A stretch of 41,253 nt of DNA, from the NCBI RefSeq assembly GCF_024539815.1, contig NZ_JAHHIU010000127.1:1-41253 (forward strand), in the 5' to 3' direction. Made by a program: the position numbers and the translations under genes. The DNA is from Streptomyces hayashii (lineage in GTDB: Bacteria > Actinomycetota > Actinomycetes > Streptomycetales > Streptomycetaceae). The first letter of the stretch is position 1. Each line of letters starts with the position of its first letter. Under the pieces are notes generated by a model. The model made no database searches and was not told the DNA's origin. It saw only the letters and a list, made by a program, of their open reading frames with translations. Below are positions 31,916-39,813 of the stretch, in pieces.

Positions 31916-32145
31916 TCGGGCGGGCGAGGGTGGCGACCCGTCACCCCGCTGCGGCAGACTCCGGGAGAACCGAGTCCCGGCCTGCTCGAACGCGCGGAAC
32001 ACGCAATCCGTGGCGGTCGCTCACCGCCCGGTGCGAGGACCGGGGGCCGCACCGGGCACGCAGGTGCGGAACATCCCGTCGCCCCGGTACCCGCAGGCAA
32101 CCCCACCGGCGCATCGCGTACCGCTTCGGAAGGAACACCCCACGC

Positions 32146-32217
32146 ATGAGCCGCATCGCAGCATTCACCGGTCCGGGCAGGGCGCCGGTCGTGATGACCG
32201 GTCCCTTCCATCCGTAA
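32146..32217 (+). CDS. 23-residue ORF with good ribosome binding site (unknown peptide)
   Basis: ATG 32146 is preceded by GGAAGGA at a suitable distance (about 11 nt), and the frame ends with TAA at 32215. The peptide begins MSRIAAFTGPG and ends VVMTGPFHP, so a TGP tripeptide occurs twice and is encoded each time by ACCGGTCC-. It has two Phe and one His, no Cys and no acidic residue. It stops 163 nt before the ligase gene. It might be a leader peptide controlling the operon, a ribosomally made peptide modified by the JmjC oxygenase or P450, or a chance frame. No family recognised. Confidence 0.4.
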   Translation: MSRIAAFTGPGRAPVVMTGPFHP

Positions 32218-32379
32218 TCCCGGCGCGGCGGCGGTGGCCCAACTCGCATGCCCGGCCGCCTACACATTTCAGGCCGCGCCGATCGGTTCGGGCATCGCTC
32301 GCCGGCGACCGGACTGCGGTTTCCGCCCGCGCCCGCGCCCGCGCGCTCGCCCGATCGCCCGCGCGGAGAGGAGAGTCCC

Positions 32380-34125
32380 GTGAATCCGACCCTCGAACCC
32401 AGCGTGCTCCATCTGCTGCGCCGTCACGCAGCCGAGCAACCTGACCGGACCGCAGTCACGTTCGTCCACGACCACGAGACGCCGGACGGCGCGCAGAGCC
32501 TGACCTACGCCGAACTCGACGCCGAGGCCCGCCGTGTCGCGTCCTGGCTCCAGGAGCGCTGCGCGCCCGGCGACCGGGCGCTGCTGCTGTACCCGGCCGG
32601 GCTGCCGTTCTTCGCCGCCTTCCTCGGCTGCCTCTACGCCGGGGTCGTCGCGGTGCCCTCACCGATACCGGGCCAGTTCCAGTACCAGCAGCGTCGCGTG
32701 ACGAAGATCGCCGACGACGCCGACCTGAGCGTGGCACTCACCGACGTCGGCCAGCTGCACGACGCACAGCGGTGGGCCGCCGGCAGCGGACTCGACCTGC
32801 CCGTCGCCGCCAGCGACGCTCCCGACTTCGGCGACGCCGCGAACTGGCACGACCACGGCGCCACCGCCCAGGACCTGGCGCTGCTGCAGTACACGTCCGG
32901 CTCGACGGGCGACCCCAAGGGCGTCATGGTCGATCATGCCAACCTGCTCCACAACGCGAACAGCTTCCGCCGGGCCCTCGGCTTCACCGAGGAGACCAAC
33001 TTCGGCGGGTGGATCCCCCTTTACCATGACATGGGCTTGATGGGGCAGTCGCTGCCCGGCCTCTTCCTCGGCGGCCAGGTCGTGCTGATGTCGCCGATGG
33101 CGTTCCTCAAGCGCCCGCACCTCTGGCTCAAGCTGATCGATCGTTACGACATCGGTCTCTCGGCCGCGCCCAACTTCGCCTACGAGCTGTGCACCCGGCG
33201 GGTCACCGACGAGCAGATCGCCGGAATCGACCTGTCCCGCTGGCGGTTCGCCTGCAACGGCTCCGAGCCGATCCAGGCCAGCACGCTGCGGGAGTTCGCC
33301 GAACGCTTCGCCCCGACCGGCTTCCGGGCCGAGCGGTTCGCCCCTTCGTACGGCATGGCCGAGGCCACCGTCTTCGTCTCCGCCCGGGCGTCCCGCCCGC
33401 CCGTCTTCCGCGCCGTCGACGCGCAGGCGCTGGAGAAGCACCTCGTCCAGGACCCCGAGCCGGACGCCCCGGTACGCGAGCTCGTCGGCTGCGGCGACGC
33501 CATCGACTTCGACGTGCGCATCGTCGACGAGCAGGGCGCCGTGCTGCCCGACGGCGCCACCGGCGAGATCTGGCTGCGCGGACCGAGCGCAGCCAAGGGC
33601 TACTGGGGCCGCCCGGACGTGACCGAGGAGACGTTCCACGCCCGCACCGCCGACGGCGACGGACCCTATCTGCGCACCGGCGACCTCGGAGCCGTCGTCG
33701 ACGGCGAGCTCTATGTCACCGGCCGTACCAAGGACCTCCTCATCGTGCACGGCCGCAACCTCTACCCGCACGACATCGAGCACGAACTGCGGCTGCAGCA
33801 CGTGCCTCTGAAGACCCTGGCCGGCACCGCCTTCACCGTCCCCGTGCCGCACGAGGAGGTCGTGGTGGTGCACGAGATCCGCGGCCGGTTCACCGAGGAG
33901 CAACTGCGCGAACTCGCCGTCGCCATGCGCCAGACCGTGCATCGCGCGTTCGGCGTGCACACAGCGGGCATCGTGCTCCTGCGGCCCGGCGCCGTCCGCA
34001 AGACCACCAGCGGCAAGGTGCAACGCCGCGAGACACGCGACCTCTTCCTGGCGGGCGAACTCACCCCGCTGTACGCGGAACTGGCCCCCAGCCTGCAGTC
34101 GGCTTCAGGGGGAGCGGCCGGATGA
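32380..34125 (+). CDS. Fatty acyl-AMP ligase (FAAL)
   Basis: A 581-residue adenylate-forming enzyme. The core motif LQYTSGSTGDPKGVMV (T172 onward), GWIPLYHDMGLMGQ, the FAAL-type LSAAPNFAYELCTRR, APSYGMAEATVF, YLRTGDLG, the hinge GRTKDLLIVHGRNLYPHDIE and the C-terminal SGKVQRR lysine (K546) are all present. FAALs activate free fatty acids as acyl-AMP and hand them to an acyl carrier protein rather than to CoA. GTG 32380 was chosen because GGAGAGGAGAG lies just before it. The next gene overlaps by 4 nt (ATGA). It most likely supplies the lipid starter of the NRPS through the ACP at 37608. Confidence 0.95.
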   Translation: MNPTLEPSVLHLLRRHAAEQPDRTAVTFVHDHETPDGAQSLTYAELDAEARRVASWLQERCAPGDRALLLYPAGLPFFAAFLGCLYAGVVAVPSPIPGQFQYQQRRVTKIADDADLSVALTDVGQLHDAQRWAAGSGLDLPVAASDAPDFGDAANWHDHGATAQDLALLQYTSGSTGDPKGVMVDHANLLHNANSFRRALGFTEETNFGGWIPLYHDMGLMGQSLPGLFLGGQVVLMSPMAFLKRPHLWLKLIDRYDIGLSAAPNFAYELCTRRVTDEQIAGIDLSRWRFACNGSEPIQASTLREFAERFAPTGFRAERFAPSYGMAEATVFVSARASRPPVFRAVDAQALEKHLVQDPEPDAPVRELVGCGDAIDFDVRIVDEQGAVLPDGATGEIWLRGPSAAKGYWGRPDVTEETFHARTADGDGPYLRTGDLGAVVDGELYVTGRTKDLLIVHGRNLYPHDIEHELRLQHVPLKTLAGTAFTVPVPHEEVVVVHEIRGRFTEEQLRELAVAMRQTVHRAFGVHTAGIVLLRPGAVRKTTSGKVQRRETRDLFLAGELTPLYAELAPSLQSASGGAAG

Positions 34126-35810
34126 GCGCGTGCGTGCCTCAGCGGACCGTCGGCGTGCCCGCCGCGCTGGCCGAGGCGATGGACACGGCGGCTGCGGCGG
34201 GCGGCCCGTTCAGCGGGCGCCGAACCGCGGAGCTGGACGCCACGGAGGCCTTCCCCGACCAGGAGTGCGCCCTGCTGGACGCCGCCGGGCTCCCCAGCGC
34301 CTACGTGCCGACCCGGCTCGGCGGATCCCCCGGGGGCCTGCCTGATCTGGTCGACGCACTGCGCGAGGTGGCCGCCCGCGACCTGACGACCGCCGTCGCC
34401 CACGGCAAGACCTTCCTCGGCTCGGTGTCGGTTTGGGTCGCCGGCACCGAGGAGCAGCAGCGGGCGTTGGCCGCCCTGGTGCTCGACGAGCACACGGTCG
34501 TCGCCTGGGGCCTGACCGAACCGGGCATCGGCAGCGACCTGTTGGCCGCCGAGCTGACCGCCGTCCCCACACCGGACGGCGGATGGCGGCTCTCCGGCGA
34601 GAAATGGCCGATCAACAACGCCACCCGAGGGCGGCTCGTCTGCGTCCTGGCGCGCACCGGCCCGCAGGGCGGGCCGCGCGGGTTCAGCCTGTTCCTGGTC
34701 GACAAGTCCACTCTCCCGGACGGTGCCTGGCAGCCGCTGCCCAAGGAGGCCACCCACGGCATTCGCGGCGCGGACATCAGCGGGATCCGCCTGAACGACG
34801 CGCCCGTCCCGGCCGACGCGCTGATCGGAGGGATCGGCGACGGCCTGGGCATCGTCCTGAACGCGCTGCAGCTCACCCGCACCGCGTGCGTGGCGCTCTC
34901 CCTGGGCGCCGGCGAGCACGCACTGCGCCTGGCTGCCGAGTTCGCCGCCGAGCGCGCCCTCTACGGCACCCGGCTGCTGCTTCTGCCGCTGGCCCGGCGC
35001 ACGCTGGGCCGGGCCGCCGCCTCCCTGGCCCTGGCCGACGCCGCCACCCTGCTGGCGGCCCGCTGCGCCCACGGACTCACCGGCGAGATGAGCACCGTCT
35101 CGGCCGCCGTCAAGGCCGGGGTGCCCTGGATGGTCCAGCAGGCCATCGACGACCTCGCCGAGGTCATGGGCGTGCGCGGGTTCCTGACGGACGGTCATGC
35201 GGACGGCGCCTTCCAGAAACTGGAACGCGACCACCGCATCGTGGCCGTCTTCGACGGCAGCACGGCGGTCAACCGCTCCCTGCTCATCTCCCAGTTCCCC
35301 CGCCTGGCCCGGCTGATCCGCACCGGGGCGCACGATGCCGCCGGACTCGCCGCGGTCACCGGGGAAGCCCCTGTGCCCGACCTCGACTTCCGGGCCCTGC
35401 GCCTGGTGAGCCGCACTGGCTGCAGTGTGGTCCAGGCGGTGCCGGACGCGGCTGGGCGGATCTCCGCTCTGGCCGCGGACGGCTCCCTGCCGGAGCGGGC
35501 CGCCGAACTGGCTGCCCAGCTCTCCGCGCAGACGCGGGACCTCGCGGACGCGATGGCCGAACTGCCGCCGAGCGCAGGGCACGCCCCGGCCGCGGCGTTC
35601 GCCGTCGCCCGGCGCTTCGAGCTGTGCTTCGCCGGCGGCGCCGTCCTCCACCTGCTCGCCGCGCCCGGCGGCCGGCGCCGCACGGTCGCCCTGACGGCGG
35701 CACTGGAACGGTGCCTGGAGCTGCTGGTGCCCGGTCACCGCCCACCCTCCGACGCCTACGAGCCCCTTGTCCCGCCCCTCGCGCACCCCCAGGAGGAACC
35801 GGTCCGATGA
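34122..35810 (+). CDS. Acyl-CoA dehydrogenase-like protein 1 (acyl-ACP desaturation)
   Basis: A 562-residue flavoprotein of the acyl-CoA dehydrogenase superfamily with an extra ~150-residue C-terminal helical part. Visible are WGLTEPGIGSDL (FAD/substrate loop), LSGEKWPINNA, FSLFLVDK, HGIRGADISGIRL, LYGTRLLLLPLARR and the C-terminal FQKLERDHRIVAVFDGSTAVN. The last segment has Asp378 where MCAD has its catalytic Glu376 (YEGT). The stop/start overlaps on both sides (ATGA) couple it to the ligase and to the second dehydrogenase. Pairs of such enzymes occur in lipopeptide clusters (friulimicin, ramoplanin, enduracidin) and form unsaturated tails; that role is inferred. Confidence 0.9.
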   Translation: MSACVPQRTVGVPAALAEAMDTAAAAGGPFSGRRTAELDATEAFPDQECALLDAAGLPSAYVPTRLGGSPGGLPDLVDALREVAARDLTTAVAHGKTFLGSVSVWVAGTEEQQRALAALVLDEHTVVAWGLTEPGIGSDLLAAELTAVPTPDGGWRLSGEKWPINNATRGRLVCVLARTGPQGGPRGFSLFLVDKSTLPDGAWQPLPKEATHGIRGADISGIRLNDAPVPADALIGGIGDGLGIVLNALQLTRTACVALSLGAGEHALRLAAEFAAERALYGTRLLLLPLARRTLGRAAASLALADAATLLAARCAHGLTGEMSTVSAAVKAGVPWMVQQAIDDLAEVMGVRGFLTDGHADGAFQKLERDHRIVAVFDGSTAVNRSLLISQFPRLARLIRTGAHDAAGLAAVTGEAPVPDLDFRALRLVSRTGCSVVQAVPDAAGRISALAADGSLPERAAELAAQLSAQTRDLADAMAELPPSAGHAPAAAFAVARRFELCFAGGAVLHLLAAPGGRRRTVALTAALERCLELLVPGHRPPSDAYEPLVPPLAHPQEEPVR

Positions 35811-37549
35811 CTCTCGTCGATCCTGCCGGGAGGACCGCGCCCGCAACAGCCACCGACCCGATCGGCCGGCTGGAGGCACTGTTCGGCGACGCCGGTGACC
35901 CCGCCAACCCGGTCGGCCGGGCCGCGGTGCTCGCAGCCGACGCTCAGGACGCCCTGCTCACGGCCGGCGAGGAGATGCTCACCGACTTCGGCCTGAACGC
36001 CCAGTTCGTCCCGCAGGCGCTCGGCGGCCGCTTCACCGGTCCGGAGGAGGTCATCGCCGTCATGCGCGCCGTCTACCGGCGCGATCCCTGCCTGGGCCTC
36101 GGCTACGGCGCCGGCTCCTTCATGGCCGCCGTCAACGTCTGGACCGCCGGCAGCGGCGAGCAGCGGGCCGGGCTCGCCGAGCACCTCCTCTCCGGCGGTC
36201 GGGTGGCCTGCGGCTACCACGAGCTGGCCCACGGCAACGACTTCGCCCGCGCCGAGGTGTCCGTTTCGCCCGGTCCTGACGGGCGGCTGCTCCTCAACGG
36301 CCGCAAGGAGGTGGTGGCCAATATCGCCCGGGCCGGCGCCATCGTGCTCTTCGCCCGCACGAGCAACGCCCCTGGCAGCCGCAGTCACTCCCAGCTCCTG
36401 CTGCGGGCGGACCGGCTGCCACCGGAGACCGTCACCCACCTGCCCCGCCACGGCACTGTCGGAATGCGCGGCGTACCGCTCGGCGGCATCGAGTTCACCG
36501 ATTGCCCCGTCCCGACCGACGCCGTGGTGGGCACCCCCGGCCATGGACTGGAGACGGCCCAGCGATCGTTCCAGCTCACCCGGATCGCGCTGCCCGGCAT
36601 GACCGTCGGCCTGCTCGACACCGCGCTGCGCACCGCGCTGCGCGGTGCGCTCGGCCGCCGGTTGTACGGGGGCGCCGCCGCCGACCTGGCCCTGTCCCGG
36701 ACGGTTCTCGCCGAGGCGTTCGCGGACCTGCTGTTGGCGGACGCGTTCGTCACCGTGGCCGCCCGCGCGGTCCACACCGCCCCCGCGCAGTGCGCCGTCT
36801 ACGCTTCGGCGGTCAAACTCCTCGTCCCGGCACTGCTTTTGTCGGCGGTCCGGAGGCTCGGCGACCTGCTCGGCTCACAGTTCTACCTGCGCGAAGGGGA
36901 GCAGCCACTGTTCCAGAAGCTGCAGCGCGACGTACTGCCCTCGGCCTTCGGCCACGCCTCACGGGTCTCCTGCCAGTCCGCGCTGCTGCCGCAACTGCCG
37001 CTGACCGTACGGCGTACCTGGAACAAGGAAGACGGGCCGCTGCTGCCCGACGTCACCTTCCGGCCCGGGGAGGCGCTGCCGTCGATGGACTTCGGCGCCC
37101 TCGCCGTCACCGCCGGGGGGCGTGACCCGCTTTCCCGGACCCTGCTGGAGGGGGCCGAGCGGCGCACCGGCGAAGACCCGGCGATCGCCGCCCAGGCCGC
37201 GGCGCATGCCGGCGAGGTGCGGGCGCTGGCCGCCGAGGCCGCCCTGCTCACCCTCGACCAGCTGGGCCCCGCGGCCCCGCCCGAGGCCTTCGATCTGACG
37301 ACCCGGTGGGCCTCGGCGCTCGCCGCCGCAGCCTGTCTGGGTCTGTGGTGGCAGCGGCCGCGGGACGGGCGCGGCCTGGGCGCCGAGCCCACCTGGGTCC
37401 TGGCGGCACTGCACCGCCTGGGCGCCCACACCGGGCGCCGCCACGACCCGCTGCCCGAGCCGTTCACCGAGCGTCTGTACGCGGAGCTGCTCCGACGCCA
37501 CGACGCGGGTCTCACCTTCGACCACGCGTGCCGCCCCACCGGCGCGTGA
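35807..37549 (+). CDS. Acyl-CoA dehydrogenase-like protein 2
   Basis: A 580-residue second member of the same superfamily, diverged from the first. Features are a YGAGSFMAAVN helix, GYHELAHGNDFARAEVSV (the usual TEP-GSD loop is changed to ELAHGND), LNGRKEVVANIARA, GTVGMRGVPLGGIEF, RRLYGGAAADLALSRTVL and FQKLQRDVLPSAFGHASRV. At the MCAD Glu376 position it has no acid (FGHAS, residues 381-385). It overlaps the upstream gene by 4 nt and precedes the ACP by 58 nt. It may desaturate at a different position, form a heteromer with the first dehydrogenase, or have another reaction. Confidence 0.88.
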   Translation: MTLVDPAGRTAPATATDPIGRLEALFGDAGDPANPVGRAAVLAADAQDALLTAGEEMLTDFGLNAQFVPQALGGRFTGPEEVIAVMRAVYRRDPCLGLGYGAGSFMAAVNVWTAGSGEQRAGLAEHLLSGGRVACGYHELAHGNDFARAEVSVSPGPDGRLLLNGRKEVVANIARAGAIVLFARTSNAPGSRSHSQLLLRADRLPPETVTHLPRHGTVGMRGVPLGGIEFTDCPVPTDAVVGTPGHGLETAQRSFQLTRIALPGMTVGLLDTALRTALRGALGRRLYGGAAADLALSRTVLAEAFADLLLADAFVTVAARAVHTAPAQCAVYASAVKLLVPALLLSAVRRLGDLLGSQFYLREGEQPLFQKLQRDVLPSAFGHASRVSCQSALLPQLPLTVRRTWNKEDGPLLPDVTFRPGEALPSMDFGALAVTAGGRDPLSRTLLEGAERRTGEDPAIAAQAAAHAGEVRALAAEAALLTLDQLGPAAPPEAFDLTTRWASALAAAACLGLWWQRPRDGRGLGAEPTWVLAALHRLGAHTGRRHDPLPEPFTERLYAELLRRHDAGLTFDHACRPTGA

Positions 37550-37607
37550 GCTCGTCCCACTCGTACACGAGGGACACATCCTCAGCCCCGACTACCAGGG
37601 AGGTTCC

Positions 37608-37892
37608 ATGGCCGAGACCACTGACCACGCGGACGCCGTCGACACCGAGGAGATCCGGCAGTGGCTACGCGACTGCGTGGCCGCGAGCGTCCGGATCCCC
37701 GCCGAGAACATCGACTTCGAGGCTCCGCTGTCCGAGTACGGCCTCGACTCGGTCTACGTGCTCAGCCTCTGCGCCGACATCGAAGACCGCTACGGCATCG
37801 AGGTGGAGCCCACCCTGCTCTGGGACCACCCCGCCATCGGCCCGCTGGCGGACGCCCTCACCCCGCTGATCGCCGGGCGCCAGGTGCGCTGA
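37608..37892 (+). CDS. Acyl carrier protein
   Basis: A 94-residue stand-alone carrier protein. The phosphopantetheine site is YGLDSVYVLSLC, with S48 as the attachment point; the four-helix pattern and acidic surface are typical. AGGGAGG lies 6 nt before ATG 37608. It is last in the ligase-dehydrogenase operon and ahead of a strong terminator. It likely carries the fatty acyl chain during activation and desaturation and presents it to the NRPS condensation domain at 39814. Confidence 0.95.
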   Translation: MAETTDHADAVDTEEIRQWLRDCVAASVRIPAENIDFEAPLSEYGLDSVYVLSLCADIEDRYGIEVEPTLLWDHPAIGPLADALTPLIAGRQVR

Positions 37893-38030
37893 CCGGCAGG
37901 AGCGCCGCCCCACCGCACTCGAAGACCGACCGCCTCTCACCCCCTCCACGTGCCGACGACGCTCGTGATCGATGATCTCGTGGTCGCCGACGCCCGTGAT
38001 CGACACAGCGAGGCCTTGTCCGAGGCGTGC

Positions 38031-38075
38031 GACGGACGAAGGGCCGCCGGTTCTCCCGGCGGCCCTTCGTCCGTC
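38031..38075. terminator. Strong bidirectional hairpin terminator
   Basis: A perfect 20-bp stem (38031-38050 with 38056-38075) with the loop TTCTC lies between the convergent ACP and P450 genes. The stem core is GAAGGGCCGCCGG. It ends the ligase operon and the P450 transcript. Confidence 0.93.
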
Positions 38076-38097
38076 ACGTCACCCTCCCACGGTCGGG

Positions 38098-39300
38098 TCA
38101 GGCCGCGATCAGCCTGACCGGAAGGCGTTCGGGACCGTTGACGACTATCGAGTCGAGCAGCTTGGGCTCGCCGGCGAACTCCACCCGCACCGACCTGTCC
38201 AGCAAAGCGCCGTAGAGCAACCGCAGTTCGACCTTGGCCAGTACGCTGCCGAGGCAGAAGTGCTCGCCGAATCCCAGGGCCAGGTGCCGGTTGGGCTTGC
38301 GGGTGACGGTGAAGGTGTCGGGATCGTCGAAGACGGTTTCGTCGCGGTTGGCCGACGGCAGCCAGAAGACCACCGGGTCGCCCTCCTGGATCGTCCTGCC
38401 GTGGATCTCGGTGGTCCGGGTGGCGGTCCGCATGATGTGGGTGGCGGTCGAGGTCCAGCGCAGCACCTCATCGACCGCAGAGGGCAACAGCTCCGGTTCC
38501 GTGACCACCTGCCGCCACTGCTCGGGGTGTTCGAGGAAGGCGAGCATGCCCCCGGCGGCGGCGATCCGGGTGTTCTCGGTGCCGCCGACCAGCAGGTTGT
38601 CGCAGTTGAGGATGACGTCCTCCGCGCCGAGCCGCTCGCCGTCCAGGGAGGCCGTCGCCAGCACGCTCACCAGGTCGTCCGCCGGCCGCCGCGCCTTCTC
38701 CTCCTGGAGCGACTCGAAATACCCGAGGATGTTCAGGTGGGCGAACCGGCGGTCGAGCGGGTCGCCGGCCGCGAAGGCCTGGCTGGTCAGGTCGTAGAGG
38801 TACTCCCAGTCGGACTCCGGCACCCCCATCATCTTGCAGATCACGTACAGCGGGACGCGTGCGGCGACGTCCGCGACGAAGTCACAGGTCTCCTGCTGCA
38901 GTGCCTTGTCGACGATTCCCTTGGTGATTCCCGCCATCTCCGCCTCGATCCGGCGAACCGAGCGAACCGAGAACCACTCGTCCACCAGTCCGCGCAGCTG
39001 GCGGTGGCGCGGCGCGTCGGTCAGGGCGAGCGTGAGGCCGCCGCCCGGGTCGACGCCGTGGTCGGTCGGCCTGAGGAGGATCCCCCGGGCGGAGCTGAAG
39101 GTCTCCGCATCACGGTAGGCGGTGCGCACGTCGTCGTAGCGGGTCAGCGCCCAGAAGCCGGGCAGTTCCGTGGCCGGGTGCCAGTACACCGGCTCGTTGG
39201 CCCGCAGCCAGCGCCACTGCGCAAAAGGATCACCGTGCGAATAGAGTCCGGGATCAACCAAATTGATCGGTGGGGCCGATTCGGCCGGCGCATTGCGCAT
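38098..39300 (-). CDS. Cytochrome P450
   Basis: A 400-residue class I bacterial P450. The heme-thiolate loop is FGEHFCLGS (C349), the K-helix ExxR is in EVLRW, and PERLPVRL is at the C-terminus. The I-helix has LLVGGTENTR, where the common AGxDTT is changed to GGTENT, as in several NRPS-associated P450s. It needs ferredoxin partners not seen here. ATG 39300 is preceded by GTGAGG. It is divergent from the NRPS; it probably hydroxylates an amino acid (free or carrier-bound) or the acyl chain of the product. Confidence 0.95.
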   Translation of the reverse strand: MRNAPAESAPPINLVDPGLYSHGDPFAQWRWLRANEPVYWHPATELPGFWALTRYDDVRTAYRDAETFSSARGILLRPTDHGVDPGGGLTLALTDAPRHRQLRGLVDEWFSVRSVRRIEAEMAGITKGIVDKALQQETCDFVADVAARVPLYVICKMMGVPESDWEYLYDLTSQAFAAGDPLDRRFAHLNILGYFESLQEEKARRPADDLVSVLATASLDGERLGAEDVILNCDNLLVGGTENTRIAAAGGMLAFLEHPEQWRQVVTEPELLPSAVDEVLRWTSTATHIMRTATRTTEIHGRTIQEGDPVVFWLPSANRDETVFDDPDTFTVTRKPNRHLALGFGEHFCLGSVLAKVELRLLYGALLDRSVRVEFAGEPKLLDSIVVNGPERLPVRLIAA

Positions 39301-39813
39301 GGGAATGCCTCACAGGATCGTCGGAATTCGAAACCGAAATATCATGCACAGGTCCGGGGTGTTGACGGAATGTCGTCCAGAAACCTCCGGCCGGCCTTGG
39401 ACGTCGGCGTGAGCGCCATTCCGTACGACTGTCAACCGCGTTCAAGCAGCACATCCGAACGGTGTTCAACCGGCGCGGCCGCACAGTTGAACGGCCTGCC
39501 CCGGGCCCGCCGGGCCGCAGGCAGGGCAGGGTCGTTCGACCGGCGGCAGCTCATTGATCGCATCAGCGTCCCTGGGTCATAGTGGATCACGTCCCGGGCG
39601 GTGGAGAGTACGTGCCGGGGGAAACGTGTCAGGCGTCGAGGATGCCTTTGCGGCAAGGGGCCGCATTTTACGATTCCATCGGGACGCCGAGTATTCAGTT
39701 CCGGCTGGCCCGCCTCATGACTGCATCGCCGGGTGTCGGTCGAACCTGTGCGCAGCTTGAGTTCCTGCTGTCGCCCGCCGGCCGATGAGTCGAACCGAAT
39801 GGAGTGCGCGGGA
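39301..39813. other. 513-bp divergent control region between P450 and NRPS
   Basis: No convincing gene is seen. The region has lower G+C than its surroundings (for example near 39325-39345 and 39640-39700). It contains several GTTGAC/GTTCAAC-type words at about 39360, 39432, 39439, 39464 and 39486. An open frame at 39642-39788 has only moderate G/C at third positions and is not called. Confidence 0.5.
39464..39492. promoter_or_regulatory. GTTCAAC/GTTGAAC dyad upstream of the NRPS gene
   Basis: GTTCAAC (39464-39470) and its exact complement GTTGAAC (39486-39492) are separated by 15 nt. Similar words flank it, and a related pair occurs at 31888-31915. A candidate operator for a cluster regulator. 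Confidence 0.4.

Larger units (their letters stand above)
31780..32379. other. 600-bp divergent control region of the biosynthetic cluster
   Basis: It separates the leftward JmjC gene from the rightward ligase operon. It holds a small ORF at 32146-32217 and, at 31888-31915, GTTCAACC and AGTTGA as a spaced dyad similar to one upstream of the NRPS. I see no clear -10/-35 pair and no regulator gene. Confidence 0.5.

Noticed and set aside
37960..38010. Near-repeat of GACGCTCGTGATCGA and GACGCCCGTGATCGA
   Set aside because: Two imperfect copies in a convergent gap with no promoter to regulate; probably chance or decay.
39642..39788. 48-codon ORF just before the NRPS gene
   Set aside because: Third-position G/C is only moderate, the ribosome binding site is poor, and a second frame overlaps it equally well; it looks like a lower-G+C promoter region.
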